Shown here piece by piece: positions 55,805 to 64,000 of a stretch of 64,000 nt of DNA. Every line of letters starts with the position of its first letter. The first letter of the stretch is position 1. The translations under genes and the position numbers were made by a program. Source of the DNA: Cognatundibacterium rugosum (lineage in GTDB: Bacteria; Pseudomonadota; Gammaproteobacteria; Burkholderiales; Burkholderiaceae_D); contig NZ_JACOGG010000013.1 of assembly GCF_014284365.1 (NCBI RefSeq), forward strand, positions 86,488 to 150,487. The letters run 5' to 3'. Below the pieces are notes generated by a model. That model was not told where the DNA came from. It made no database searches and saw nothing but the letters and a program-made list of their open reading frames with translations.

Positions 55805-56782
55805 ATGGCAGATTTTGTAAATGAATGGTGGGGCATAGGCATAGCCATCGTTGTCGCCATCAGCTTTGTTGCCTGTATTTTATTGCTGTGGTCTCAATCC
55901 AAAGTGAAGGTGAAACTTGGTGCTGACGGCAAACCTTTGCCAGCAGAAACCACTGGTCACGTTTGGGATGGTGACTTAATGGAGCAGAATAATCCTCTGC
56001 CACAATGGTGGAAATGGTTGTTCTATCTGACCATCGTATTCAGTATTGGCTATCTGGTGGTCTATCCTGGCTTTGGCGGTAATCAGGGTTCTTTTGGCTG
56101 GAGTCAGGTCGGCGCCTATGAGAAAGAGATGAAGGAAGGCGAAGCGCTGTATGGCCGTATCTTCAATAAGTATCTGGCGATGGACCTGAAAGATGTGGCA
56201 AAAGATCCGCAGGCGATAGAAATTGGTCAGCGTCTCTTCCTGAACACTTGCGCACAATGCCATGGCTCTGATGCGCAGGGTGGTAAGGGCTATCCGAATC
56301 TGACGGATAACGACTGGCTGTATGGTGGAGATCCGCAAGTCATCAAAACCACTATTACAGAAGGTCGTCATGGTCAGATGCCTCCTATGGGTGCAGCAGT
56401 GGGTACGGATGATGATGTGCGCAATGTCGCTAACTACGTACTGAGCTTATCGAATTCGGCGCACGATCCTATCAAAGCAGCCTTAGGTAAGTCTAAGTTT
56501 GCCGCCTGCGCCGCCTGTCATGGTGCAGACGGTAAAGGTAACCAGGCATTGGGTGCACCGAATCTGACGGATAAAACCTGGTTGTATGGCGGTAGCATAG
56601 AAACGATTATGGAAACCATTAATAAAGGTCGCAATAATCAGATGCCAGCGCATAAAACCATACTGACTGAAGGCAAAATCCATTTGCTCGCAGCCTATGT
56701 CTGGAGTTTGTCTAACAAAGGCGGCGCACAGGTATCTGATGCCGATGCCAATGCGATCAAACAGATCGCTGAAGTAAAGTAA
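55805..56782 (+). CDS. ccoP: cbb3 oxidase diheme cytochrome c subunit
   Basis: 325 residues. Two N-terminal membrane segments (about 10-30 and 60-80, with the PxWW-like NPLPQWWKWLFYLT) precede two cytochrome c domains with CAQCHG (near residue 149) and CAACHG (near 235). Axial Met are in GQMPPMG and NQMPAH. It receives electrons from cytochrome c or the bc1 complex. A perfect 11-bp hairpin without T-run (56825-56856) separates it from ccoG. Confidence 0.96.
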   Translation: MADFVNEWWGIGIAIVVAISFVACILLLWSQSKVKVKLGADGKPLPAETTGHVWDGDLMEQNNPLPQWWKWLFYLTIVFSIGYLVVYPGFGGNQGSFGWSQVGAYEKEMKEGEALYGRIFNKYLAMDLKDVAKDPQAIEIGQRLFLNTCAQCHGSDAQGGKGYPNLTDNDWLYGGDPQVIKTTITEGRHGQMPPMGAAVGTDDDVRNVANYVLSLSNSAHDPIKAALGKSKFAACAACHGADGKGNQALGAPNLTDKTWLYGGSIETIMETINKGRNNQMPAHKTILTEGKIHLLAAYVWSLSNKGGAQVSDADANAIKQIAEVK

Positions 56783-56824
56783 TTGCCGTAGTAATTGTCG
56801 TAGTAAGTCCGGCATAGGCAACAG

Positions 56825-56856
56825 GAGCACTCCCGGTTTGTAATACGGGAGTGCTC
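56825..56856 (+). terminator. Hairpin between ccoP and ccoG
   Basis: GAGCACTCCCG (56825-56835) and CGGGAGTGCTC (56846-56856) are fully complementary with a 10-nt loop. No T-run follows. It may attenuate or stabilise the ccoNOQP message rather than stop transcription. Confidence 0.55.
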
Positions 56857-56877
56857 TCACCCAAAGAAGAATTCGCA

Positions 56878-58290
56878 ATGAAGCATATACCCATCGTCCC
56901 CATACCGATTGAAGAAACCGAACTTGCATTGTTCGAGGAAAGAAAAAAAATATACCCGCGCTTTCAAAAGGGATGGTTTGCCTCCTGGCGGTGGACCTTG
57001 GTTGCATTGACACAGATTTTGTTTTACGGCACAGCCTGGCTCAATTGGAATGAGCGTCAGGCTGTTTTATTTGATCTGGTCGCCAGGAAGTTTTATATTT
57101 TTGGCTTTGTGTTCTGGCCTCAGGATTTTATTTATCTGGCAGTCTTGCTCGTGATTTCTGCCTTATCGCTTTTCTTGTTTACTGCCGTGGCGGGTCGCCT
57201 GTTTTGTGGTTACGCCTGCCCGCAGACCGTGTACACCGCGATATTTTTGTGGGTGGAGCACAAAGTTGAGGGGGACCGCAATGCGCGTCTTAAGCTGGAT
57301 GCCGGACCACTTACCGGTAAAAAGTTCTCTCTGAAGTTTATTAAGCATTTTATCTGGCTGGTCATCGCTTTATGGACTGGCTTTACCTTCGTTGGTTATT
57401 TCACGCCTATTCGTGAGTTGTCCTTTTCGGTTGCGAATTTGACGCTGGGACCGTGGGAAACTTTCTGGTTGCTGTTTTATGGTTTTGCTACTTACGGTAA
57501 CGCAGGCTGGATGCGCGAGCAGGTGTGCAAATACATGTGTCCTTATGCGCGCTTTCAGAGTGCGATGTTCGATAAAGATACACTGATCGTCACCTATGAT
57601 ACCCAGCGTGGTGACCCGCGTGGTTCCCGCAATAAAAAGGTGGATTACAAAGCGCAAGGCCTGGGCGCCTGCGTCGATTGTGGTATTTGCGTACAGGTTT
57701 GTCCGACTGGGATAGATATCCGCAATGGCTTGCAATATGAGTGCATCGCCTGCGGCCTGTGTGCAGACGGCTGTGATCAGGTAATGGACAAAATGGGCTA
57801 TGAGCGTGGGCTGATTCGCTATACCACCGAGCATGCGGTAACACGTAAGCTGGACCGGGCGGCCATGTGGAAGCGCGTTTTCCGTCTCCGAACCTTGATA
57901 TACAGCGGTATCCTCGGCCTGATTATTTTGGCCAGCGCAGCGTCGCTGTATTACCACATGCCTTTAAAAGTGGATGTGATACGTGACCGTGGTATGCCGC
58001 GTGTGACGGAAACGGGTGAAATCGAAAATGTGTATCGCTTGCAGGTTATGAATACCCAGGAATCGCCGCGCCGTTTTAGCATAGCGATTCAGGGCGTAAA
58101 TGGTGCGAGTATCGTCAATAACGCGGACATTAATGTGAAGTCAGCCACAACGAAGGCGTTTCCGGTCAGAGTGCGCGTGCCTGCCAATGTATTGCCGACT
58201 GGTTCAAACCGTATCCGCTTTGTCGTCAAAGATCTGGATAAGCCAGAAGTCAACGTGACAGAAAAAGCTGTTTTTATCGTCCCGAGATAG
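56878..58290 (+). CDS. ccoG: Cytochrome c oxidase accessory protein CcoG (RdxA/FixG)
   Basis: 470 residues from ATG 56878; the frame extends back into a hairpin. Four to five membrane segments, CGYACPQTVYTAIFLW, and two ferredoxin-type clusters: CVDCGICVQVCPTG (from about residue 265) and CIACGLCADGC (from about 288). A C-terminal periplasmic immunoglobulin-like domain follows. Family members reduce copper needed for cbb3 maturation. It directly precedes ccoH. Confidence 0.95.
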   Translation: MKHIPIVPIPIEETELALFEERKKIYPRFQKGWFASWRWTLVALTQILFYGTAWLNWNERQAVLFDLVARKFYIFGFVFWPQDFIYLAVLLVISALSLFLFTAVAGRLFCGYACPQTVYTAIFLWVEHKVEGDRNARLKLDAGPLTGKKFSLKFIKHFIWLVIALWTGFTFVGYFTPIRELSFSVANLTLGPWETFWLLFYGFATYGNAGWMREQVCKYMCPYARFQSAMFDKDTLIVTYDTQRGDPRGSRNKKVDYKAQGLGACVDCGICVQVCPTGIDIRNGLQYECIACGLCADGCDQVMDKMGYERGLIRYTTEHAVTRKLDRAAMWKRVFRLRTLIYSGILGLIILASAASLYYHMPLKVDVIRDRGMPRVTETGEIENVYRLQVMNTQESPRRFSIAIQGVNGASIVNNADINVKSATTKAFPVRVRVPANVLPTGSNRIRFVVKDLDKPEVNVTEKAVFIVPR

Positions 58291-58298
58291 AGGTTGTT

Positions 58299-58844
58299 AT
58301 GGAATCCGTATTAAAACCCCAGAAACGTCAGAGTGACAGCTGGTACAAAGAACCGTGGTTATTGTTAGTCGTGGGTGGCCCCTTAACTGTGGTTGTCGCC
58401 AGCTTATTTACTGGCTATGTCGCCTTTAGTGGTGCCGACAAAGTGGTTGCTGAAGACTACTACAAACAAGGCCTGATGATTAATAAGGACATACAGCGTG
58501 ATGCTAAGGCACGTGAGCTGCGCCTTTCTGCCAATCTGAGTCTGCATGCCAGCCAACATCTGATTCGGGTTGAAGTCTCAGGTTCCGGTGATCTGCCTCA
58601 ACAAATACAAATGAGTTTAGCTAATGCCTCACCCCAGGCAACCAAAGTAACAGAGATCGTGCACCGTATTCCTTTAATTCGGGTCGCACCTGGTGTATAC
58701 GAAGGCGAGTTAAAACAAACCTCGAATATTTCAGACAGTTCTGTTAAATTGTTCCATATCAAGCTGGAAACAACAGACTGGCGACTGACCGGCGATTGGT
58801 TTGAGCCAGAACAAAAGGCTGCGCAGCTAAATGCATCAAAATAA
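58299..58844 (+). CDS. ccoH: FixH/CcoH family protein
   Basis: 181 residues. One membrane segment near the N-terminus (about 22-44, LLVVGGPLTVVVASLFTG) precedes the characteristic DKVVAEDYYKQGLMINKDIQ. A periplasmic beta-rich domain follows. It is required for stable cbb3 assembly in relatives. It starts eight bases after ccoG. No ccoI or ccoS follows, unlike the usual ccoGHIS order. Confidence 0.9.
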   Translation: MESVLKPQKRQSDSWYKEPWLLLVVGGPLTVVVASLFTGYVAFSGADKVVAEDYYKQGLMINKDIQRDAKARELRLSANLSLHASQHLIRVEVSGSGDLPQQIQMSLANASPQATKVTEIVHRIPLIRVAPGVYEGELKQTSNISDSSVKLFHIKLETTDWRLTGDWFEPEQKAAQLNASK

Positions 58845-58904
58845 ATAGCGCTTCCTTGAGATTTCTTGACTTGGAGTTAGATAATCACTAAAGGGGAGAC
58901 AAGA

Positions 58905-59162
58905 ATGGAATACGCTGTTTCTGCACCAAGAAAAGTCCTGCTCAGGCCCATGTTAATGATCGTACTCTGGCCTGCGTTTCTGATGGCTTGCGCTGCGACC
59001 GGTCTGGTATTTAGTCTTGTCGACCCGATGGAGCTGATTGTATTGGATGAGCGTCTGCAAATGCATTTGACGGGCGTCTATACAGTCGGCTTTTTTGCAT
59101 TCTGGTTGCTGGGCATATTGTCGAGCGGACTGACTGCCTTACTCGTGCAAAAAGCACACTAA
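58905..59162 (+). CDS. Small two-helix membrane protein in the cbb3 cluster
   Basis: 85 residues with AAAGGGGAG before the ATG. Two hydrophobic segments (about 17-38 and 58-80) are joined by a polar loop (MELIVLDERLQMHL). The short cytoplasmic N-terminus is MEYAVSAPRKVLLRP. No family recognised. It occupies the position normally held by ccoI/ccoS, between ccoH and hemN, which suggests a link with oxidase biogenesis, but that is inference. Confidence 0.75.
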   Translation: MEYAVSAPRKVLLRPMLMIVLWPAFLMACAATGLVFSLVDPMELIVLDERLQMHLTGVYTVGFFAFWLLGILSSGLTALLVQKAH

Positions 59163-59171
59163 CAGAAAAAT

Positions 59172-60575
59172 ATGATCACTTCAGTTCCTGCGGCGTCGAC
59201 GGCATTAGATATCCCGGAGACGCTGATCCGCCGCTTTGATACGCTCGGACCCCGTTACACGTCTTATCCGACCGCTGACCGTTTTCATACCGGTTTTACA
59301 GCGCAATCCTATGTCCAGTATCTGCAACAGCGTGCTTCAGCGCAGCAGAAAGCGCCTCTGTCGTTGTACATTCACATCCCGTTTTGTGCATCGCTATGCT
59401 ACTACTGCGCCTGCAATAAAGTGATTACCAAGGATCGCTCACGTTCAGCACGTTATCTGGCTTATCTGGAAAAGGAGCTCAAGCTGGTGTTGCAGCATTT
59501 GCCTGTACGCGAGACCGTCAGTCAGCTGCATCTGGGAGGCGGTACTCCTACTTTCCTGAGTCATGACGAATTGCGGCAATTGATGGCAATGCTGCGAGCG
59601 CATTTTGATTTTTCTGTGGATGCAGAAATTTCGATAGAAATCGATCCACGTACCGTCGACACGGAAACCCTGGCTTTATTGCAGCAACTGGGTTTTAACC
59701 GCACCAGTCTGGGTGTGCAGGATTTTGATGCCGATGTACAGAAAGCGGTGCACCGGATACAGGACTTTGCGATGGTGGAACGGACTATCCGTGAGAGTCG
59801 CGAATTTGGATTTTCCTCGATCAATTTTGATCTGATTTACGGCTTGCCGAAACAAAATCTGGACAGCTTTACCCGTACGCTGGATCAGGTGATAGAACTG
59901 GCGCCGGATCGCATCGCACTGTACAACTATGCGCATTTGCCGACCCGTTTTAAACCACAACGTCGCATTGCTGAAGCCGATTTGCCCAGTGCAGAACAGC
60001 GCCTGCAAATTTTCCTGATGTCATTGCGTCGCCTGATCGAGGCTGGTTATGTCTATATCGGACTCGATCATTTCGCAAAACCTGACGATGGCTTGGCGCG
60101 TGCGATGGCCGATGGCAGCCTGCACCGTAATTTTCAGGGTTATACCACCCGCTCGGACTGTGATCTGATTGCACTGGGATTGTCTTCTATTGGCAAGCTG
60201 GGGCAGTCTTATGTACAGAATTTGAGAACGCTGGATGAGTATTATCAGGCGCTGGATGAAGGTGTACTGCCGGTGGAGAAGGGCATACATCTGGTGGATG
60301 AAGATGTGCAGCGTCGTGAAATTATCATGGATCTGATGTGCAGCAATGGCCTGAATTACGCACAACTCAGCGAGCGCTTTCAACTCGATTTTAAGGTGCA
60401 CTTTGCACAAGAATTACGCATGCTGCGCACTTATGAAGAATCCGGTTTGCTGGCGTTTGATCAGGATGACGTGAGAGTCTTGCCAAAAGGACGTTTTTTT
60501 GTGCGTGCATTTGCCATGATCTTCGACCAGTTTTTATCCGAGCAAACGACGGCAAAATATTCCAAGCTGATCTGA
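59172..60575 (+). CDS. hemN: Oxygen-independent coproporphyrinogen III oxidase
   Basis: 467 residues. Radical-SAM enzyme decarboxylating coproporphyrinogen III to protoporphyrinogen IX without oxygen. The iron-sulfur motif CASLCYYCAC, RYTSYPTADRFH near the start, HLGGGTPTFLS, SLGVQDFDADVQKAVHR and YIGLDHFAKPDD are present. Its place after the cbb3 genes fits heme supply under oxygen limitation. It starts nine bases after the small membrane gene. Confidence 0.95.
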   Translation: MITSVPAASTALDIPETLIRRFDTLGPRYTSYPTADRFHTGFTAQSYVQYLQQRASAQQKAPLSLYIHIPFCASLCYYCACNKVITKDRSRSARYLAYLEKELKLVLQHLPVRETVSQLHLGGGTPTFLSHDELRQLMAMLRAHFDFSVDAEISIEIDPRTVDTETLALLQQLGFNRTSLGVQDFDADVQKAVHRIQDFAMVERTIRESREFGFSSINFDLIYGLPKQNLDSFTRTLDQVIELAPDRIALYNYAHLPTRFKPQRRIAEADLPSAEQRLQIFLMSLRRLIEAGYVYIGLDHFAKPDDGLARAMADGSLHRNFQGYTTRSDCDLIALGLSSIGKLGQSYVQNLRTLDEYYQALDEGVLPVEKGIHLVDEDVQRREIIMDLMCSNGLNYAQLSERFQLDFKVHFAQELRMLRTYEESGLLAFDQDDVRVLPKGRFFVRAFAMIFDQFLSEQTTAKYSKLI

Positions 60576-60577
60576 GT

Positions 60578-61339
60578 ATGCTGACTTTGCCACTCTTCCT
60601 TGCGGCCCTGACAGCGGGATTGGCGGGTGGCGTGCATTGCATCGGTATGTGTGGCGGGATCACAGTGATGTTGAACCAGCCAGCCACCAACGATGCAAGG
60701 CTTATCCCTATCCATCCGGCTGTCGCCACCGCAGCACCTGCCGCCGCCTCACACAAAAATCCGTCACGCATGCGCAGGGCCTGGCTGCATGCAGGGCGTA
60801 TTTCTGTTTATATGTTGGTCGGTGCCGTGTTTGGCGGCATGGGGGCTGCAGGAATGATGGTACGTCCGTCGGCCTTGCAGCATCAGATACTGTTCATGAT
60901 TGGGAACGCCGCACTGATTTTGCTTGGCTTGAAATTGCTGGGCTTTGCGCTGCCTGGGCGAAATCTGACAGCATGGATCGCTGTATGGCAGCAGAAATTT
61001 TTCTCATTGATACCGTTATTGTCCACTCCCCGTGCGCACCCCTATGTAAAAGGATTGATGTGGGGTTGTCTGCCTTGTGGTCTGTTATATAGCGTTGCCC
61101 CGTTTGCCTTATTTTCTGGCAGCGCCTGGTCTGGTGCCGTGTTGATGCTGGTGTTTGGCGTCGCTGCTTTGCCGCATTTGTTGGTGGCCGAGGGATTGGC
61201 ACGGTTTGCGCGCCGCGCTGACCTGGGGGCCTGGCTCAGGTATTCAGGCGCGGCTGTATTGATATTGACAGGACTGTTGGGAATCTGGTTTGCAGACATG
61301 AAAAGCATGCCGGATTTTTTATGTGTACTTCCAGCCTGA
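60578..61339 (+). CDS. TauE/SafE-like membrane protein (cbb3-linked)
   Basis: 253 residues. It starts MLTLPLFLAALTAGLAGGVH followed by CIGMCGG, a Cys-containing motif of the UreH-like/SafE subgroup found beside cbb3 genes and thought to act in metal or oxidase maturation. About six membrane segments are present, with a second conserved stretch GLMWGCLPCGLLYSV. It begins two bases after the hemN stop, so it belongs to the same transcript. Copper handling for the oxidase is plausible; sulfite export is less likely in this context. Confidence 0.8.
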   Translation: MLTLPLFLAALTAGLAGGVHCIGMCGGITVMLNQPATNDARLIPIHPAVATAAPAAASHKNPSRMRRAWLHAGRISVYMLVGAVFGGMGAAGMMVRPSALQHQILFMIGNAALILLGLKLLGFALPGRNLTAWIAVWQQKFFSLIPLLSTPRAHPYVKGLMWGCLPCGLLYSVAPFALFSGSAWSGAVLMLVFGVAALPHLLVAEGLARFARRADLGAWLRYSGAAVLILTGLLGIWFADMKSMPDFLCVLPA

Positions 61340-61343
61340 GTTT

Positions 61344-61685
61344 TCAGGCCTTGGTGTTCACCAGCGTACCCAGCAATTCGTCGGCGGTCTTAACCATCTT
61401 TGCATTTAAATCGAAAGTGGCGCGAAACTGCAGACTATTCACCACTTCAGTCGCCGCATCGGTGCCGCTTGCGGCTATTTCTGATGTGTTGGCAGTCTCA
61501 GCAGACTCAGTCGCCGACGCCCTGATTGCAGTGCTGACACCGCCGGTGCCGTTTTCGCTCTGTATGATTTGTTGAGGCTTAAAGCCCTGCGTATTCATAT
61601 TGGCAATGTTATGCGAAGAGACATCCAGCGCAGTCTGGGCTGCACGCATGCCTGACAGGCCACTATTGAGTGCATTGGTGATCAT
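61344..61685 (-). CDS. Miniature flagellar basal-body rod-like protein
   Basis: 113 residues from ATG 61685 with GGAAA upstream; a TTG at 61697 is less likely. It has the N-terminal rod-family stretch (MITNALNSGLSGMRAAQTAL, DVSSHNIANMNTQGFKPQ) and the C-terminal helix ATEVVNSLQFRATFDLNAKM, VKTADELLGTLVN. Only about 45 Ser/Thr/Ala-rich residues lie between them. It is shorter than FlgB or FlgC (about 130-140). No flagellar genes flank it; it lies 23 bases after a histidine kinase gene on the same strand. Confidence 0.75.
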   Translation of the reverse strand: MITNALNSGLSGMRAAQTALDVSSHNIANMNTQGFKPQQIIQSENGTGGVSTAIRASATESAETANTSEIAASGTDAATEVVNSLQFRATFDLNAKMVKTADELLGTLVNTKA

Positions 61686-61708
61686 ATTCGTTTCCAATTC
61701 TGTGTCAT

Positions 61709-63715
61709 TCAGGGTTTCACATCCGGCTGAATCAGCATAGTATGAAAATCACTGATGTGCTGCTTTTTTTGATCTCCTGGTTGCTGACGGGGTAATTCTA
61801 TACTCAGGCAAGTTCCCTCACCGGTATTGCCATGGATGGTAAACGTGCCGTGCATGGCTTTGACACGTTCACGCATACCTACCAGCCCAAACGAACGCGA
61901 TTTGCGGATATCTTCTTCGCCTATGCCACGGCCATCATCACAGATATCAAATTTCAGGTGGGTCTCGCTTTCTGAAAATTCGATATGAACGGTCTGAGCC
62001 TGTGCGTGGCGGGCGACGTTGGTTAAAGACTCTTGTACGATTCTGAAGATCGCAGTGCTTTGCGCATCATCCAGTATCAGTTGCTCCTCATCGGCAATTA
62101 ATTCACAGTGGATCTGGTGTCTTTGTGAAAACTCTTTTTGTAAGGTTTGCAAAGCAAAATACAGGCCGCCTTCGTCCAGCGCGCGTGGCCGCAGGTCGGT
62201 CGCAATGCGGCGTAAGGTGGTAATGGCACTCAGAATTAACTGATCCATACTTTGTAGTGTGGATTCATTCCTGCTGGTGAGCTGGTTGTCACGCTGCAGC
62301 AAGGAGAGATCCATACGCAGGGCGGCGAGTAACTGTCCCAGGTCATCATGCAGTTCCCGGGCGATGTGCTTACGTTCTTCTTCACGGATAGATTGCAATA
62401 CACCTGATAGCTGGCTGAGCTCTTCGTGATAAGCGGCCATTTTTTCTTTAGCGATTTTACGGTCTGTGATGTCGCGGAAAATGACCGTGTAAAAGCGCTT
62501 GCCGTTCTCTAACTGATGCGCAATGGATGCTTCTATCGGGAATTCTTCGCCATTGGCACGGCAGCCTGTGACATAAAAATCTTCATAATGGGTACCCATT
62601 TTGCGGCGTGTGATGCCGGTTTCCCCAAACTTGTTGACATGGCCGCCATGTGCATGGCGATGGCGCATAGGGATTAGCTGGTCGAGTGAGGAACCTTCCA
62701 GCTGACTGACTTCGTAGCCAAAAATGGTGGCGGCAGCGGGATTGATCAGGATAATCTTTTGTTCTTCATTGACGGTGATAATGCCATCGATCGCTGTATC
62801 TATCATGCGGCTCAGTCGTTCGCGCTCGATGCGTAACTCGTCTGCTGACAATGCCAGCTGCTTGCTGCTTTCCGCCAGCTGGGCGTAGGGAGTATGAATA
62901 TTGACTGCTACCATGCTGCGGTAAATTGCGATAGCTGCCATTAATTGCATCAAATGACCAAGTACGATATTGAGATCATTGGTTTCGGTATAAATGCAAA
63001 AGTAGACTTCAGACGTGGCCAACAACAGACTCGCCAGAAATAAGGGCAGGCGGTTGATATGCAAATGCTCGGCTGAGTGACTTGTTTCCAGCTTGCTCGC
63101 ATGTTGATGAAACAGATAGGCTGAGACCAGATTGACCCCGATTAAGCCTGCTTCGCAGGCAACCTTGAACCAGGTTTGACCCATATGTTCAATGTAGGTC
63201 AGTGGTATCAGATGTGGAAAAAAGAAAATTAGCCCAGCCCAGAGGGCGGTACCGGTCAGGGCGCTGATTAAAATAGCATACGACTGGTGTTGTGAAATAT
63301 CTGCGTCTTCCGGGTCAAAAGCCAGTCCCAGCAATGTTGCTGCCACGATAGCACGGCTCGCCAGCCAGGCGCTGAAAGACTTGTGCATATCGATGGCAGT
63401 TTCGAAGCCAGGCATGCCCATAAAGCTGACCGCGTGGGCAAAGCCGAGTATCGCAGTGCATAAAAAAGCGACTGCCAGAATGACACTGCTGATCTTTCGG
63501 GTGCTGCCAAAGGCATTCCAGCAAACAATGAATACCGACGTAAAAATAATGATAGTGACCGTCTCCAGCAGGGTGTGTACCGGAAGCGGATTGCTGACTA
63601 TAAACTGCGCAATATATGCCTGATTCATCCATCCAGCCACGGAAAAGAAGACGAGTAATAATGCGAGCAGACGTGCCCTGTTTAAATTTGGGTGGTGTAT
63701 TCCTGGGGTGGGCAT
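61709..63715 (-). CDS. Membrane PAS sensor histidine kinase (NarL-partner type)
   Basis: 668 residues. An N-terminal seven- to eight-helix membrane sensor (about 15-275, with HAVSFMGMPGF and KSFSAWLASRA resembling MASE3) precedes a PAS domain (about 295-410). HisKA_3 with EERKHIARELHDDLGQ (His456) and an ATPase domain with DICDDGRGIGEEDI and FGLVGMRERVKAM follow. HisKA_3 kinases usually partner LuxR/NarL-type regulators; none is adjacent here. No ribosome-binding site is evident before ATG 63715. An IS element end lies 88 bases upstream. Confidence 0.87.
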   Translation of the reverse strand: MPTPGIHHPNLNRARLLALLLVFFSVAGWMNQAYIAQFIVSNPLPVHTLLETVTIIIFTSVFIVCWNAFGSTRKISSVILAVAFLCTAILGFAHAVSFMGMPGFETAIDMHKSFSAWLASRAIVAATLLGLAFDPEDADISQHQSYAILISALTGTALWAGLIFFFPHLIPLTYIEHMGQTWFKVACEAGLIGVNLVSAYLFHQHASKLETSHSAEHLHINRLPLFLASLLLATSEVYFCIYTETNDLNIVLGHLMQLMAAIAIYRSMVAVNIHTPYAQLAESSKQLALSADELRIERERLSRMIDTAIDGIITVNEEQKIILINPAAATIFGYEVSQLEGSSLDQLIPMRHRHAHGGHVNKFGETGITRRKMGTHYEDFYVTGCRANGEEFPIEASIAHQLENGKRFYTVIFRDITDRKIAKEKMAAYHEELSQLSGVLQSIREEERKHIARELHDDLGQLLAALRMDLSLLQRDNQLTSRNESTLQSMDQLILSAITTLRRIATDLRPRALDEGGLYFALQTLQKEFSQRHQIHCELIADEEQLILDDAQSTAIFRIVQESLTNVARHAQAQTVHIEFSESETHLKFDICDDGRGIGEEDIRKSRSFGLVGMRERVKAMHGTFTIHGNTGEGTCLSIELPRQQPGDQKKQHISDFHTMLIQPDVKP

Positions 63716-63802
63716 GGGGATGCGTTTTAAGCTAAAAGCAATATTTTAACTTGTCACTATCTCGCCCGGTAATTTCCCGGATAATAAAAAAGCACCCTGA
63801 TT

Positions 63803-64000
63803 TGAAGTGACCCCATTTAGTTGGACAGCTTGATAGTTACATGGCCAAGGGCTGATTTCTGTATTGAACAGGGCTCAGCCCTTTTAATTTCAGTTTTATA
63901 CGGTCATGATTATAGTAGTGGATGTAGTCAGCCAATCCCTTCTCCAGCTCCTCGACGTTGTTGAATTTGGTCAGGTAATAGTATTCCGACTTCAATACAG
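63803..64000 (-). mobile_element. End of an IS3-family insertion sequence
   Basis: The right end of the window contains an IS3-type transposase tail on the minus strand and the non-coding end that follows it. The likely terminal repeat begins TGAAGTGACCCC at 63803. The other end is outside the window, so completeness and target duplication cannot be judged. Confidence 0.8.
63837..64000 (-). CDS. IS3-family transposase, C-terminal part (partial)
   Basis: The last 54 codons of an integrase-core (DDE) transposase, running out of the window on its 5' side. The tail includes YYYLTKFNNVEELEKGLADY and IHYYNHDRIKLKLKGLSPVQ, then YRNQPLAM before a TAA stop, typical of the IS150 branch of the IS3 family. 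The catalytic Glu region should lie just outside. The frame is intact as far as seen. Confidence 0.85.
   Translation of the reverse strand, partial: VLKSEYYYLTKFNNVEELEKGLADYIHYYNHDRIKLKLKGLSPVQYRNQPLAM

Overview
The window reads as a chromosomal segment of a betaproteobacterium in the Burkholderiales. An Oxalobacteraceae-like genome such as Undibacterium is my best guess. The evidence is moderate GC, CcoNOQP/CcoG/HemN respiration genes, argH beside algZ-algR, nadA-nadC, HU-tRNA-ppiD order, and many exported peptidases. This placement is inference from gene content, not from a search.

Left end (1-8.7 kb): a terminator of an upstream gene is followed by an 18-bp perfect palindrome over a promoter. 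A well-formed cobalamin riboswitch (173-354) and a terminator-bearing leader come next. Then five overlapping or closely packed genes follow: mmsA, acyl-CoA dehydrogenase, enoyl-CoA hydratase, 3-hydroxyisobutyryl-CoA hydrolase and 3-hydroxyisobutyrate dehydrogenase. Textbook annotation is valine catabolism. The same five chemistries also make up the B12-independent propionyl-CoA to 3-hydroxypropionate to acetyl-CoA shunt, which would explain a B12-OFF switch in front of them. Converging on this operon is metE, the B12-independent methionine synthase, with its divergent regulator metR. This is the most interesting part of the window.

Middle left (9-27 kb): mostly single genes. They encode a hemerythrin-domain protein, an exported oligoendopeptidase F, a BASS-family transporter with a hydroxypyruvate-isomerase-like gene, a secreted collagenase (M9-PKD-PPC) with a TTG start, a CurA-like reductase, purU-yaeQ-hypothetical, an esterase, mogA-darP, pmbA, an orphan branched-chain amino acid binding protein, and argH.

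Middle (28-43.6 kb): algZ-algR, initiator tRNA, ppnN, cheV, exported hypotheticals, a CocE-type hydrolase, an M13 peptidase, nadA-nadC, and a second LytS/LytTR pair. That pair is preceded by a small membrane protein resembling the kinase's own membrane domain.

Right (43.6-64 kb): a four-gene MacB-like export operon with a lipoprotein adaptor and a tandem double adaptor, nadB, a HU gene with tRNA-Val and tRNA-Asp, and ppiD. These are followed by the cbb3 oxidase cluster ccoNOQP-ccoG-ccoH with hemN and a TauE/SafE protein, led by a perfect FNR box. A miniature flagellar-rod-like protein, a MASE-PAS histidine kinase and the end of an IS3-family element complete the window.
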